Position numbers and translations under genes: made by a program. A stretch of DNA of 64,000 nucleotides from Asterias rubens (Eukaryota > Echinodermata > Asteroidea > Forcipulatida > Asteriidae). The DNA lies in NCBI RefSeq assembly GCF_902459465.1, contig NC_047062.1, forward strand, positions 29,940,673 through 30,004,672, in the 5' to 3' direction. The notes under the pieces were generated by a model, which was not told the DNA's origin, made no database searches, and saw only the letters and a list, made by a program, of their open reading frames with translations. Positions 53,601-63,911 of this stretch are shown piece after piece. Numbering within the stretch: the stretch's first letter is position 1; the number at the start of each line of letters is the position of its first letter.

Positions 53601-56600
53601 AGTCTGATAATATTTCTCACCCCTATAATGACAAACTTACATGTGTACTTTGCTGACCCCTTCTCTGAGTTGATCTTCAGTGCCAACGTTGTCTTTATCT
53701 GCTTCTCCTAGCTCTAGCTCATCCGGCATATCGTCTGCATCATAATCCTCATCAGATCCATACTCGCTCCCTGACAGCTCAGCCTCATTCTCAAAAAACG
53801 CCCTGGATACTCTATAAAGAAGAAAGAAGATGATTATTATTACTATTAAAGGCAGTGGACACTATATGTAATTACTCAAAATAATTTTTAGCATAAAAAC
53901 TTACTTGGTAACAAGTAATGGAGAGCTGCTGATAGTATAAAACACTGCGAGAAATGGCTCCCTCTGAAGTAATGTAGTTTTTGAGAAAGAGGTAATTTTC
54001 CACGAATTTGATTTTGAGACCTCAGAATGAAATTTTGAGGACCCGAAATCAAGCATCTGAAAGCACACAACTTCGTGTGACAAGGGTGTTTTTTCTTCCA
54101 TTGATATTTCGGAACTTCGACGACCAATTGAGTTCAAATTTTCACAGGTTTGTTATTTTGTGCATATGTTGAGATACACCAAGTGAGAAGACTGGTCTTT
54201 GCGATAACCAATAGTGTCCAGTGTCTTTAAGTATTATACCTTGAACAGTTTACACACTCTGATTGGTCAAAATGCGATTAAAAATGGGGGTGTATTAACA
54301 AGTGATGTAAAGACCGCTCTGAAAATGGCCCCTAAACCAGGATACATTGTGTACAACTAGCTGTGTTTGCGCTTTGCGCTGTATCCAATGTTTATTCATC
54401 TTAGTTTCATTGGCACATCGCGCACAAGCGTGTACGCGCTGAAAATGTATCAATTTTGATGTACCAGGTAAATTATATTACATACATCTTCATGCACAGT
54501 GAGTAGGGATTTTTGTCATGGCCAAAAACATGCTTTACAAAAGGAACCAAACCCATTTAAGAAGACTTGTACTTAAAATGTATACCTTGAAAAAGAAGGG
54601 GGGATGAAATAAAAATGAATTAAATAAGTTGTCTTACTTTCTCTTGTTCTTGTCCTGGTGTAGTTTTCCCGTAAACATTTTCTTCTTTTGCTTTTCCTCC
54701 TGCTTGACCATGAAACTCAACTCATCTTCCGAGTCAAATCCACCCTCTTCCTCCTCTGCCTCTTCTCCCGCATCCTCAAACTCCTCTTCACTATCTCTCG
54801 TCTCCATCATTCGTATCCTCTTCCTCTTCTTGGGCTTCATCTCCTCCTCCTCGTCGCTAAGGACGACTGGGATGTCATCATCATCATGACCATGGTTACC
54901 CTCAGTGTCTGACAAGATGTGAAAGGATGACTCGCTATGGTTCTCCGTTTCATTGTCGTGGACTTCTTGGGTTCCTTTCTGGGTGGCTTTTCTGAGTTTG
55001 TCAAAATACAAAGACAACTTTGAGTATCATGATAGCAAATTTAACATTGTTTTTTTTCAATGTGCAATGATGTATTTTTAAAAGTTTCAGAAGCTTGTCT
55101 ATGGTTTTCTGTTTCATTGTCATGGACTTCTTGTGTTCTTTTCTGGGTGGCATCATTTTGACTGGAAAGATAAGTCCAGAATTTTCAAAATACAAAGACA
55201 ATTTTGAGTGTCAAGTTTGCAAATTTAACATTGGTTTTTCTATCAGGTTTCAATGATGTATTATAAAAGTATCAGCAACTTGTGGAAAAAATGGTTCTAT
55301 GTTTCAATGTTGTGGACTTTTTGTGTTATTTCTGGATAACATCTTTTTGACTGGAAAGTGTTTTAAACATTTCTTTATTTGCTAGCTTTTTACTGTAATG
55401 GCCAGACGCTGAGGACGGGTGTGCTATTAACCTCTCCCCTCACCCATTGGTTTACTTACTTTTACTGTCGCCTTTAATAGCTAAATACCTCTTGAATGAG
55501 TCTTTGAAGACTTTTAAGGCTTTGAGCAGTTTTCACTTTTTAAAAAATGTTTTGCTTCTCTTTTTCCTGTGAAGCGCCTTGACGCCCTCACATAAGGCGC
55601 TCTATAAATATTTGTTTATAACTACTAAGTAGAAACAACACTACAGTGCACTGACTGTCACTGAAGTACAAAGAAAATAAATACATGAGATTTTTCTAAC
55701 CCCAGGCCTGATACTTTACAGAGGCAATGAGGGCGATATGCCCTCTGTGATTGCCTTGGTGCCCTTGAAATACTCCAGTAGCAATTTACAGTTTCCCCAT
55801 AGGGTGCACTTTACCAAGAAGAAAATGCCTTCGTGCCCTTGCCCTTAAAAAAAAAGAAGCATACAGGCCTGTATACCAGTTCCCAGATTATACAAAAGTT
55901 AAATAAAAAACACACACAATCTAACTTACCCAGCGAATACCCCAGAGCAAAGTCCTAGTAACTCGTCCATGTTGCCCTGTGTGTCTGCTACAGGCTGGCT
56001 GCCTAGCTCAGAAAACAGACCCTTCCTAATTTTGCTGGAACTCTCTCCCTCTGCAAAAAAAAATAAAAAATCCAGGGAATTTATAAAAGGGAGTGTGAAA
56101 GGTGACGTGTCGTGGCCAAGCGGAAAAGAGCACTGGACTCAAACTCTGGTGTTTCTGTTCAGCAGAGTGTGGGTTGTGTCCTTTAGCAAGACAGTTTAGC
56201 AACTGATAAGTCGCTGAAGAAAATTAAATACGCTCAAAAATACAAAGAAGACTACCACAAAGAATGGCCTTGTATAAAGAAATCATCAAAGGATGAAAAC
56301 CATGCCTTTTGCACTACGTGCAATTCAGAGGTATCTGTGAAATACGGCGGACGAAACGACATATTGAGACACATAGATTCCGACAAACATATTGCTGCGG
56401 CCTTTAGATGGGACTCAAGCCGTTGGTCCTGTGTGTTGTGTAAGGCATGTAAAAGAACCCAGTGCACTAAACATAAATTAAAGGAACATATTGCCTTAGA
56501 TAGGTCGAGTCATAAAATGCATTTCATTAGAAAGATGTTTAAAAAGTAGAATACAATGATCCACACAAATATTCCCTGAACAAACAAGGCATGCCATTTT

Positions 56601-59600
56601 GTGGAGTCAAATTTTTATATAACCAACTGGTTTGAACTCTGTATAAACCAACTGGTTTTGTCCAAATTCCATATTATACCACCTGGTTTTACTGTTTTAA
56701 AACTTTTATCAACAGGTTTCCAGTTGGTTCCAGTTAATCCATGTTTAACTAGGTTCAAATGGGATTTTGACCAGGGCATACAACCATCTATCCAGCAAGT
56801 AGGGTGCATACACAAAGTGTTACCGCAAACCACATATACATTGATACCTCACCATGCAATGCCTCAATCCCCAAAACATTTGTTTAATTTCAAAGTGTTT
56901 TTTTGTCCTCTTGTCTGTCTGTCCGTATGTCTGTAAAAGTTTTTGTCTTTTCTGTCTGTCTTGTCCTGTATGGCATTCCCAAATTGAGCAAACGCTTACC
57001 GAGGAATGTCTCTATTTCACTATAAACTCTGCCCTATTCCAACTATTGTTTAGTATCATATATTCTGTGCTAAAGACACTGGACACTATTGGTAATTCCT
57101 AAAAATGATTTTTTGCATAAAACCAATACTTGGTAACGAGTAATGTGGAACTGTTGATAGTTTAAAACATTGTGAGAAACGGCTCCCTCTGAAGTTATGT
57201 AGTTTTTGAGAAAGAAGTAATTTTCCACTAATTTGATTTCGAGACCTCAGATTAAGAATTTGAGGTCTCGAAATCAAGCATCTGAAAGCACACAACTTGG
57301 TGTGACAAGGGTGTTTTTTATTTCATTATTATCTCGTAACTTTGACAACCAATTGAGCTGAAATGTTCACAGGTTGGTTATTTCATGCATATGTTGAGAT
57401 ACACTAAGTGAGAAGACTGGTCTTTGACAATTACCAATAGTGTCTAGTGTATTTAATGTAAATTAAGCTTGGGCGATATCACGATATTATCGAATATCGC
57501 GATATTAATTTGGAAACGATTTCGATATCGGATGGATTTGGTTTTAATCGAAATATCGATATATCGCGATATATCGCGAAAATCGCGATAATCACGATAT
57601 ATCGCAATATCGATTAAATATCGCGATGTATTTGCTAGCTGAGACATCTTGCACCCCATAGGTTTGGAGTGAAACCAGAAGAATAGGTCATTAGAACACC
57701 TCTCTTAAGCTATGACTGTCTCTTCTACAACTTTCACTTGGAGTTTGAAGACTGATCATGATGATGTCAAATTTCATTAATCGCGATTATATCGAATATC
57801 GATATATTGTCGGCGATATATCGTGAATAAAATAAATCGATATCGCCCAAGCTTAATGTAAATCATCATTTGGTATAATACCAGAACACACATTATGTGA
57901 AATGGAAATAAATGTTGTTGAAAATAAAAAATTATCCTTACCATCTGTAAATTTTCCAGTACAGAGTCCTAGTAGTTCATCAAGCTGGTCTTGGCTCGTA
58001 TGTTCTTCACCAAACAGTTTCTTCAAACCTGGTTTGGGTTTGCTCGTCGAGCGAAGCTTCAAAAACCTAGCAAAGCAATTCGTTGTTGGTCAGTTTTCAC
58101 ACCAAAAAGACAATGCAAGAATAACAGTAGCAAATTTATATGTCTTGAATTACATAATTAAGGTCCTCTGACCTTAAAGGCAAATAGATTGTACATGTAC
58201 GACCATGGCACTGAAAAAGTTAATGTTTATAGTTACCCAGCTTCTTCCTGGTATAATCTATGTATTTTGGTATCGGCAAAGAAATAACTGGGTGCCAGAA
58301 TTTATAAATTATTTGCTCACCCATTCTCATCCAGAAACTGAGTCTGCGTCTCATCATCATCGTAAGAGAAACGAAAGCTTTGCGTATCGGCTTGCTGGGT
58401 ATCCATGGCAACAGAGAGGGAGGGTGAATCCATTCGGAACAGATCCTGTGAGTCTTCAACGGGCAGAGTTAACTCTGACAGCTTAGAGGAACTCTGAAAC
58501 AGGAACACAAGAAAAGATTTGTAATTAACAGATCGTATTCAGGATAGCACTAAACATGTATAAAACTGTAGTGACTGCTCCTTTAAAGCAATCAACCAAT
58601 CAACACAGACCAGAGAAAAGGGACTGGTACCCTGCAAGCTACAGGGAGTGTATGATAGTTTTTCGCTGGTTTGTAAACATGTGTGTTATGACGGCAGCCA
58701 TTGTTTTTCCTGTAGCAGTTTTACATGTCAAAAAACCAAACCAAAAGTTTAGCTTCATCGTTGCGTTTTACTAGCAGTTATCTTCAACAGTTACAAGTTC
58801 ATAATTTTGTCGTTAATTGTCATCGTTACGTCAGATCAGTGTACGTCTGTTTTGTTTGTCTGAACACACGGAGAAACCGAAACTTTCCCGAAATATAAAC
58901 GTGCTTCAGTCCTGTTCCAGCGCCGAGGGGAAAAGTCCGTTCATCAGATGCGGGTGAGTCATAAAGTAATCAATCTCTAACAACCATAACTACTACAAAA
59001 CCATTGATATATGCGCAGTTTTTACAATGGGTTTTGTGTTGAGTTTACTCTGACAACTTAGAGGATCTCTGAAAACAGAGAACGCAAGAAGCGATTCGTA
59101 ATCTTAACGGATCATCTTCAGGATTATAGCACTGAACATGTACAAAACCGTTGTGACATACAGTGCAGTCTTTACAATGGGTTTTGTGGGGCGGGAACAA
59201 CAACGTTACATCCCTCCTAAGGACCAAGCATATTGGTTAAGTGTCTTGCTTAAGGACACAGGTGTCACGACTGGGACTCAACCCATATACTTCGTGTATC
59301 ACAACTTATATATAAAATAACAAACCTGTGAAAATTTAGGCTCAATCGGTCATCGGAGTCGGGAGAAAATAATGGGAAAACCCACCTTAGTTTCTGCACG
59401 TTTCGCCGTGTCATCACATGTGCTTAAAATAAATCCATAATTCTGGCTATCGAGAATTGATAATTGTTTTAATGTTTTCTCAAAAAGTAAAGCATTTCAT
59501 GGAATAATATTTCAAGAGAAGCCTTTCACCATTACCTTCTGTAAACCCTGTAAGTTATTTGTAAATCTGTGAACTTTTTTTTTTCTGTTCCGAAAGTGTA

Positions 59601-62600
59601 TAATGGCTTTAAGGACACAGGTGTCACGACTGGGACTCAACCCATACTCTGCTGAGCTGATCAGAAACACCAGAGTTTGAATCCGATGCTCTTAACCGCT
59701 AGGCCATGACATGCAAAAGTATTGCAGTGGTTGTCTTTCCTTGCCTTCCAACTCTAGGACCCCGGCATGAATCACACTGAGAGCACTTTGTGGATTGGGT
59801 TTTCAGTCCCTACCCGACCGGGCCATGGGTTTCCCTGGAATAATGTAGCACTGTAAACTCAGTACTTGCCTGAGCTCTGTGAAAAAAATTCACAGGCATA
59901 CTACTTGGGTGGGATTCGAACCCTGAACAAGGCATACTACTTGGGTGGGATTCGAACCCTGAACATCTGCAATTGTACAGTGTCTTACCAACTAGACTAC
60001 CAAGATTGCCCAGTAACTAGAGACAGAGCTCAGTATACAATGCTAAACAGTTTATTGGTAAAAACCAAAGTTAGTAGTAGAGAAAGAGCTGAAAGAGACT
60101 TAAACACAAACCTTTGCTATCCCATTCAGCAGAGACTGGTGTCTTGAGAATGGAGTGAAAGCCTCCTTTCTGTCTTCGACAGACACTCTCCGATCGAGCT
60201 TCCTGACCACACCTCCCGGTTGAGGACCAGGCATCATAGAGCCGAGCATCTCATAGCTGGTATCCATGCTGTTTGAGCTGGTGTCCAGAGGCTTGAGGAA
60301 GTCGTGCCCCGAATCCTCTGACGGGGTTGCTGGAGATTTTAATCAGGGCAAAGAAAGGATAAGAATTCAGGCCTGGAGTTTCATCTTTGAAAAGGGCACG
60401 GCAACTTTCATTTTGCAAAAGGCACTTCCAAGAAGCACCAAGGCCAAGACTAGGGGCAACAAAGGGCATGGCCGTTGTGGGTTGCGTGTAATTTCAGGCC
60501 TGAGATTTATGGGAAATTTTAGGGTGATTGGGTTGGTTTAACGGTACATTGTTCCTTGCCTTCCACCTCTAGGACCCAGGCAGGCCTGTATGCTTTGTTT
60601 TTGAAAGGGCAAGGGCATCAAGGCATTTTCTCCTTGGTAAAGGGCACCCTATGAGGAAATTACAAATTTCTACTGATGCATTTCAAGGGCACTAAGGCAA
60701 TAACCAAGGGGCACGAAGAGTATCTGGCTTGAGGTTTTGTGAGAATCCATGTATCCTTACCGGAGCAAACTTGCTGTGCTCCTGCAAAAGTGGAATCCAA
60801 GGCCTGTGGTACAATAATTATGAAAAACACAATTTCTCTCACATTAAACGTATTCTTAGAAAGTTTCAATTCGCCTGGGTTAGAAACTTTGTTTTACCTT
60901 GTTTTGTTTTCTTGACGGCACTCCAGTTGAAGCTTGTCCTACCCAGCGTTGAGTCAGCGGTCCTGTCTAACTCACTACTCCCCGTGGTCCCTCCATCGGT
61001 GTTACTCGTTGACTCAAACAGATCTCTCGTCTTCTCCTCGTGTATCAGGTCTTTCTTGTTAGAATGTGACCGTCTCAAAGACTCAGAGAGTTTAAAAACG
61101 TCGCTACTGTTGGATGTGTTACCATGACCGCTCTCCAAGTCTAGAATGAGTGTGTCGATGGACGATCTGTGCGGTGGTTTCTTGCTGTTTCTTATGTCGG
61201 ATGCATTCGTGGGTGTTTTGCTCAGTGGGTGGATGTCCTGAGAGGATTCGTCTGTGATTACAAATACACACAATGTGTGCTGTTAGGACCTTGTCAAACG
61301 AGACAAATTTTACAGGCAGAACTTTTTACTTGGAGGAAACCAACTGCAAATATTTGAACATTCAAAACAGAATGGCTTTTCTTCTTGGAGAATGCCTGGA
61401 ACTGGTTGCCTGTAAATTGCCCTTTTTGTGACATGGCCCTTAGAATAATTCTTTGTGACTATTGAGTCATTCTATGTCAAATCCACTTTAAAAAAATGGA
61501 ATTGTGAACCCTATTCTCAAATTTGCTCAAATTTGGTTTATTTGGTAATTTTGGTTCAACAAGCTCAAGTTTTTAGCTCCATCTCATTTTCGCGCTACAG
61601 CATGCTCTTTCTCTGTGATTTATCTTAAAAGCTACCGATATTCAAAAGCCATAAATCGGTAACCACTCGGTCAAATTGGGTAAAATTTGTGTTTTTGGAA
61701 AGGAAATTGCATAAGTATTTCAAATCTGCCATTTATTTTTATGTAGGAATATCTGTATGTTGAGGTTTGATAACCTTTTGACCTTAACTTTGACCTTGAA
61801 TTTGCCTTTGTGGATAACATGATTTGAATATGAACTTCGATGAAAATTTACCATCATATGTTTTCTTCACAACATCAAAAAATGTGAGAAATAACATTGT
61901 TTGCTTGTTTTGAAAGTGGCAAGGAGAACCTATTACTTTAAAAATAGCCTCTCCTCTTACCTAGATTAGGGTTCTCGTTTCCATCTTCTTCATCGTCTGC
62001 ATCCAGGTGGAGTTCCAACGTCTTCATCGACTCCTCTTCTTGAACCTTATCCTTTTTCATCTGTGCAAGTTCCTCTTCCTCCTCATCATCATCTTCAAGA
62101 ACTAGCTTATTTCTCCTCTTTGCATTCTTGGGAGCCAATATCTTACTGTTTTCCTCTTCCTCGTCATCGGTAAGGTCGGTAAAAAGATCCACCTTGAATG
62201 GTTTCCCATCCTTATTATCAACATCTTCTTCTTCTTCTTCACTTTCTTCCGCCCCTTCCTCCTCCTCATCATCTACAGAGTCACGTTCACTATCATCATC
62301 TTCATTGTCTCCACCTGGCTCATAATCATCGTCATCTTCATCTTCGTCGACAGCAGCCTCCCGATTCACAAACGGGGATTTCTTGAGCTGATTTATGATG
62401 TATAAAAAAAAAAAGGTTTGCGATTAAGCCTAGGCGACTAGTGAAGTTTACTAATCGACTAGTCGTGCCTCAAACAGTCGTAAGTTCGACACTAGTCGCG
62501 ACTAATGTTTAATTCCCAAGATGCATTGCAGCATGATGTTTGTCGTAGGTGCAATAGAGTAAAATTCACGCTGAAAGCAATAAAAGATTGTGTCACTGAT

Positions 62601-63911
62601 GTCCGATTGAGTTTTGAAAGTAATTTTATGTTGTCGTGAATTGTCGTGAGCAACACAATTGGTTATTTTGTAGTAGTCACGACTATTTTTGTAGTAATCT
62701 TGGTGGCACGATTAAGCAATCAATAGTCGCATCTACAACACTAGTCTCCCAGGCCTCGTGACACTTGTGTCCCTCAACAAGACACTTCTCTCCGCCCACA
62801 GGTACCTGTAAGGGCAGAGATGGTTCTCTTGATTGATTTTGCTTGTAGTAGTGCACATTTAGTGCACAGGGAGCTGAGATGATTAAAGGAATAAATTAAG
62901 TGGCCCAGAGACCAGGGGTAATAATGTTAAAAGTGCTGTGCGACGCCCTACAGGTGTGAAAAGCGCAGTATAAAAACTTGTAGATATTATTTGAATACCT
63001 TTGGCTTCTTGTCACCGCCTCCAATATCCTCCTCATCATCCGTGTCGCTCTGGTCTGTCATCTCTCCCTCATCTTCGGCATAATCCTCGTTGTCAAGACG
63101 ATAAGCTTCATTTCGTCTCTGGCGCTCAACTTCTCGTCGTGCTCGCATCTTCACCTGCAGAGTTTCTTTCAGCTTCAGCAGTTTAGCTCCTGATATTGTC
63201 AAACAGATGCTATGTTTTAATAGATGGAAATTTGCATCGGGGATAATAAATAAAGAATATTAATTTTGGTTTTACCCATATACACCGATGACTGTTAGCA
63301 CTGTATACTCAGTATTTTCCTGAGCTCTGTGAAACAAAAATATCACAGGCATATTACTTGGGTGGGATTCGAACCCACGACCTCTGCATCAAATTGAAGG
63401 AGCTCGTCAGACCATGCATATTAGGTAAGCTTGCGCAACTAGTCAAAATAACTACTCGACCAGTTGCGCCTCAAACAGTCGCAACTTCGACACCGGCCAC
63501 GATTAAATTTAAATTTCCATATTTGCCGCTGGTGCAAAATAGTGAAGTTCACACTGAAAGGATTGAAGGATTGCGTCACTGATGTCTGATTGCATTTCAT
63601 AAGTAAATTGTATGCTGTCGTGAGCAACACAATTGGTTCATCAAATAGGTAGTTGCGACTATTTGTGTAGTAGTAGTCGTGGCGGCACGATTAAAACCGA
63701 GTAGTTGAAAAACGCTAGTCATGACTCTACTTAGCAATCAATAGTTGCGCCTACGACACTAGTCGCACTAGTTGCCCAGGCTTAATATTGTGACAGCTTA
63801 CCTGGAATCTTTAAGGCTGGGTCTTCATCTTCTTGACCCTCGATTGTCACAGCAACAGTATCCAGCTTAAGGTCCTCCTTACCATCGGCCCCAATCTCCT
63901 TGCTTACCACA
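47644..63911 (-). CDS. CLSPN: Claspin, 3' part (17 exons, 993 residues)
   Basis: Adaptor that, when phosphorylated at stalled forks, binds Chk1 for ATR activation. Exons: 63911-63802, 63189-62999, 62387-61961, 61251-60898, 60781-60761, 60329-60112, 58493-58321, 58066-57942, 56050-55930, 54991-54638, 53811-53641, 52663-52542, 51807-51677, 50707-50605, 49732-49647, 48903-48742 and 47757-47644. All phases agree and the last exon ends S-S-I-F-S-L-M-stop. Diagnostic matches to vertebrate claspin: [16 protein letters not shown] (exon 1 here), [22 protein letters not shown] with [14 protein letters not shown], two Chk1-docking motifs [12 protein letters not shown] and [31 protein letters not shown], and [12 protein letters not shown]. 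Long Asp/Glu runs are typical. The N-terminal part lies beyond 64000. Introns are packed with SINEs and MITEs. Confidence 0.93.
47862..48000 (-). repeat. Dispersed repeat family E (reverse)
   Basis: Reads as the reverse complement of 3910-4045 ('ccctaggagtaggtggca'). Lies about 100 bp from the last claspin exon. Confidence 0.6.
48125..48545 (+). mobile_element. Non-LTR retrotransposon fragment (RT C-terminal region)
   Basis: Successive frames give [39 protein letters not shown] then W-E-P-K-Q-G-Q-A, and later D-L-L-R-R-D-T-G. This is the typical LINE segment after RT ([10 protein letters not shown] ... F-A-G-H-C ... L-W-E-P-K). It has frameshifts and stops, and lies opposite to claspin in its last intron. 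Same family as 24640-24960. Confidence 0.75.
48949..49121. repeat. MITE with 24-bp inverted ends
   Basis: AAGGCCAAGTCAAACAGGCC at the left and GGCCTGTGTGACTTGGCCTT at the right. An inner inverted pair around GCCCTCGATTGGTTGAATGAGC makes it a nearly complete hairpin. It begins about 45 bp upstream of claspin exon 48742-48903 (intron side). Confidence 0.8.
49290..49430 (-). repeat. SINE family C, head and part of body
   Basis: 'gtgcactgggttcttttacat', 'acgtcccatccaaaggac' and reversed head 'caaacccacactctgctgatc'. Confidence 0.65.
49733..50604. other. Claspin intron with a CTAGTCGC-type MITE piece
   Basis: 50290-50580 has the words 'cgacactagtagcggct' and 'gtagtcacgactcgactaagcaatcaatagtcg' shared with the elements at 62424-62757 and 63424-63785. 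Nothing else recognised. Confidence 0.5.
50735..51100 (-). repeat. SINE family C, nearly full length
   Basis: From 'taataataatacttggttctc' (the reversed tail) to 'gcttggccatgacacgcca' (the reversed head). It retains the B-box GGGTTCGAGTAAC in altered form. It starts about 30 bp from claspin exon 50605-50707. Confidence 0.7.
51265..51450. repeat. Dispersed repeat family D
   Basis: Inverted ends 'gggccgaatttcataaagcctgc' and 'ttaacagctttatgaaattgggcc'. Confidence 0.7.
51808..52541. other. Claspin intron with family E repeat piece
   Basis: Family E sequence at about 51930-52085 ('gtgggtggcaacgtgcct'). The rest shows no recognised element. Confidence 0.4.
52745..53100. repeat. MITE family M2
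   Basis: 'cacagatttacataaaacttacacggtg' and, at the other end, 'tcaaacttctacaggtttgtcag'. Diverged. Confidence 0.55.
53262..53520 (+). repeat. SINE family B, 5'-damaged
   Basis: 'ctcaagctctggtgtttctg', B-box remnant GGGTTGGAGTCCC, 'ggtaaatgggtacctgttag' and 'gtactccccagggagttgag'. Confidence 0.7.
53848..54232. repeat. MITE family M0, full length
   Basis: TAAAGGCAGTGGACACTATA to CAATAGTGTCCAGTGTCTTTA. It begins 37 bp from the claspin exon boundary at 53811. Confidence 0.8.
55098..55370 (-). repeat. Two decayed tandem copies of the start of a claspin exon
   Basis: Segments at about 55098-55205 and 55290-55365 repeat the 5' end and splice acceptor of claspin exon 54638-54991 (compare 54938-55022), with a period near 190 bp. 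Each keeps 'tttcattgtcatggacttctt'-like coding remnants but has lost the frame. Confidence 0.7.
55371..55929. other. Claspin intron with repeat family I
   Basis: A (GCGC-CTT) SINE-like tail at about 55570-55615 ('gcgccttgacgccctcacataaggcgc') and repeat I at 55703-55870. No gene. Confidence 0.45.
56104..56185 (+). repeat. tRNA-Leu-like SINE head only
   Basis: GTGTCGTGGCCAAGCGGAAA, ACTCAAACTC loop, then 'cagcagagtgtgggtt' and 'tagcaagacag'; the B-box is truncated. Confidence 0.65.
56200..56405 (+). mobile_element. hAT-type transposase fragment (N-terminal BED-like finger)
   Basis: Open frame with [18 protein letters not shown], then [19 protein letters not shown] and [10 protein letters not shown]. 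The order Y-x-E-D-Y/W-P-C, C-x2-C, G-G-R-N-D, H-x5-H is that of the N-terminal finger of echinoderm-type hAT transposases. It is only about 60 residues and runs into SINE-C sequence (56408-56468). Antisense to claspin, in the intron before exon 56050-55930. Confidence 0.7.
56469..57072. other. Claspin intron, little recognised
   Basis: 'ttaccgcaaaccacatatac' to 'accatgcaatgcctcaatcc' (about 56820-56870) is a reversed piece of the 301-bp retroposon family, followed by a (TGTC)-rich stretch. Confidence 0.45.
57073..57456. repeat. MITE family M0, full length
   Basis: CTAAAGACACTGGACACTAT to ATAGTGTCTAGTGTATTTAA. Confidence 0.8.
57464..57855. mobile_element. hAT-type MITE with exact 8-bp TSD, 392 bp
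   Basis: Perfect 17-bp inverted ends (TAAGCTTGGGCGATATC and GATATCGCCCAAGCTTA). ATGTAAAT lies directly outside both ends (57456-57463 and 57856-57863). The subterminal regions are dense in CGATAT/ATATCG palindromes. Ends and TSD length fit hAT elements. 86 bp from claspin exon 58066-57942. Confidence 0.9.
59035..59165 (-). repeat. Partial duplicate of claspin exon 58321-58493 start
   Basis: The minus strand reads a 3' site, then S-S-K-L-S-E followed by a stop. The same sequence opens the true exon (58493 downward). The duplicate continues into the flanking intron (compare 58501-58575 with 59090-59160). Non-functional. Confidence 0.75.
59190..59842. other. Claspin intron: SINE heads and MITE pieces
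   Basis: SINE-C head 59195-59295 (minus), M0 piece 59300-59375, M2 MITE 59375-59615, and a second tRNA-Leu-like head 59625-59720 (minus). The M2 element appears to have inserted in the SINE, since 'acaggtgtcacgactgggactcaac' stands on both sides. Confidence 0.55.
59843..60022 (-). repeat. SINE family A with internal 38-bp tandem duplication
   Basis: The 'actacttgggtgggattcgaaccctgaac' segment, which contains the B-box, occurs twice in a row (about 59898 and 59936). Confidence 0.75.
60330..60760. other. Claspin intron with reversed repeat family I
   Basis: 'aaggcattttctccttggtaaagggcacc' at about 60617 matches 49180-49210 and the reverse of 55790-55835. Nothing else. Confidence 0.5.
61252..61960. 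other. Claspin intron, nothing recognised
   Basis: AT-rich. No repeat family or RNA identified. Confidence 0.45.
62424..62757. repeat. MITE with AAGCCTRGGCRACTAGT ends
   Basis: TAAGCCTAGGCGACTAGT at the left, ACTAGTCTCCCAGGCCT at the right, with many CTAGTCGYGACT words inside. Sister elements at 63424-63785 and (partial) 50290-50580. Confidence 0.7.
62758..62990 (+). repeat. SINE family B body, head missing
   Basis: 'cgtgacacttgtgtccctc', 'acaggtacctgtaagggcag', 'cagggagctgagatg'. It ends at 'cagtataaaaacttgtagatattatt', next to the 5' splice site of the claspin exon that ends at 62999. Confidence 0.75.
63258..63400 (-). repeat. SINE family A, truncated
   Basis: 'ggttttacccatatacaccgatg' to the reversed B-box GGATTCGAACCCACGACC. 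The A-box side is cut off. Confidence 0.7.
63424..63785. repeat. MITE with AAGCCTGGGCAACTAGT ends
   Basis: Left TAAGCTTGCGCAACTAGT, right CTAGTTGCCCAGGCTTA. An imperfect 8-bp flank match (ATATTAGG and ATATTGTG) would fit a hAT-type insertion. It ends about 15 bp from the claspin exon boundary at 63802. Confidence 0.65.

Noticed and set aside
54629-54912. Ser- and Leu-rich plus-strand frames opposite claspin (also 62128-62386)
   Set aside because: Antisense shadows of the Asp/Glu-rich claspin exons.
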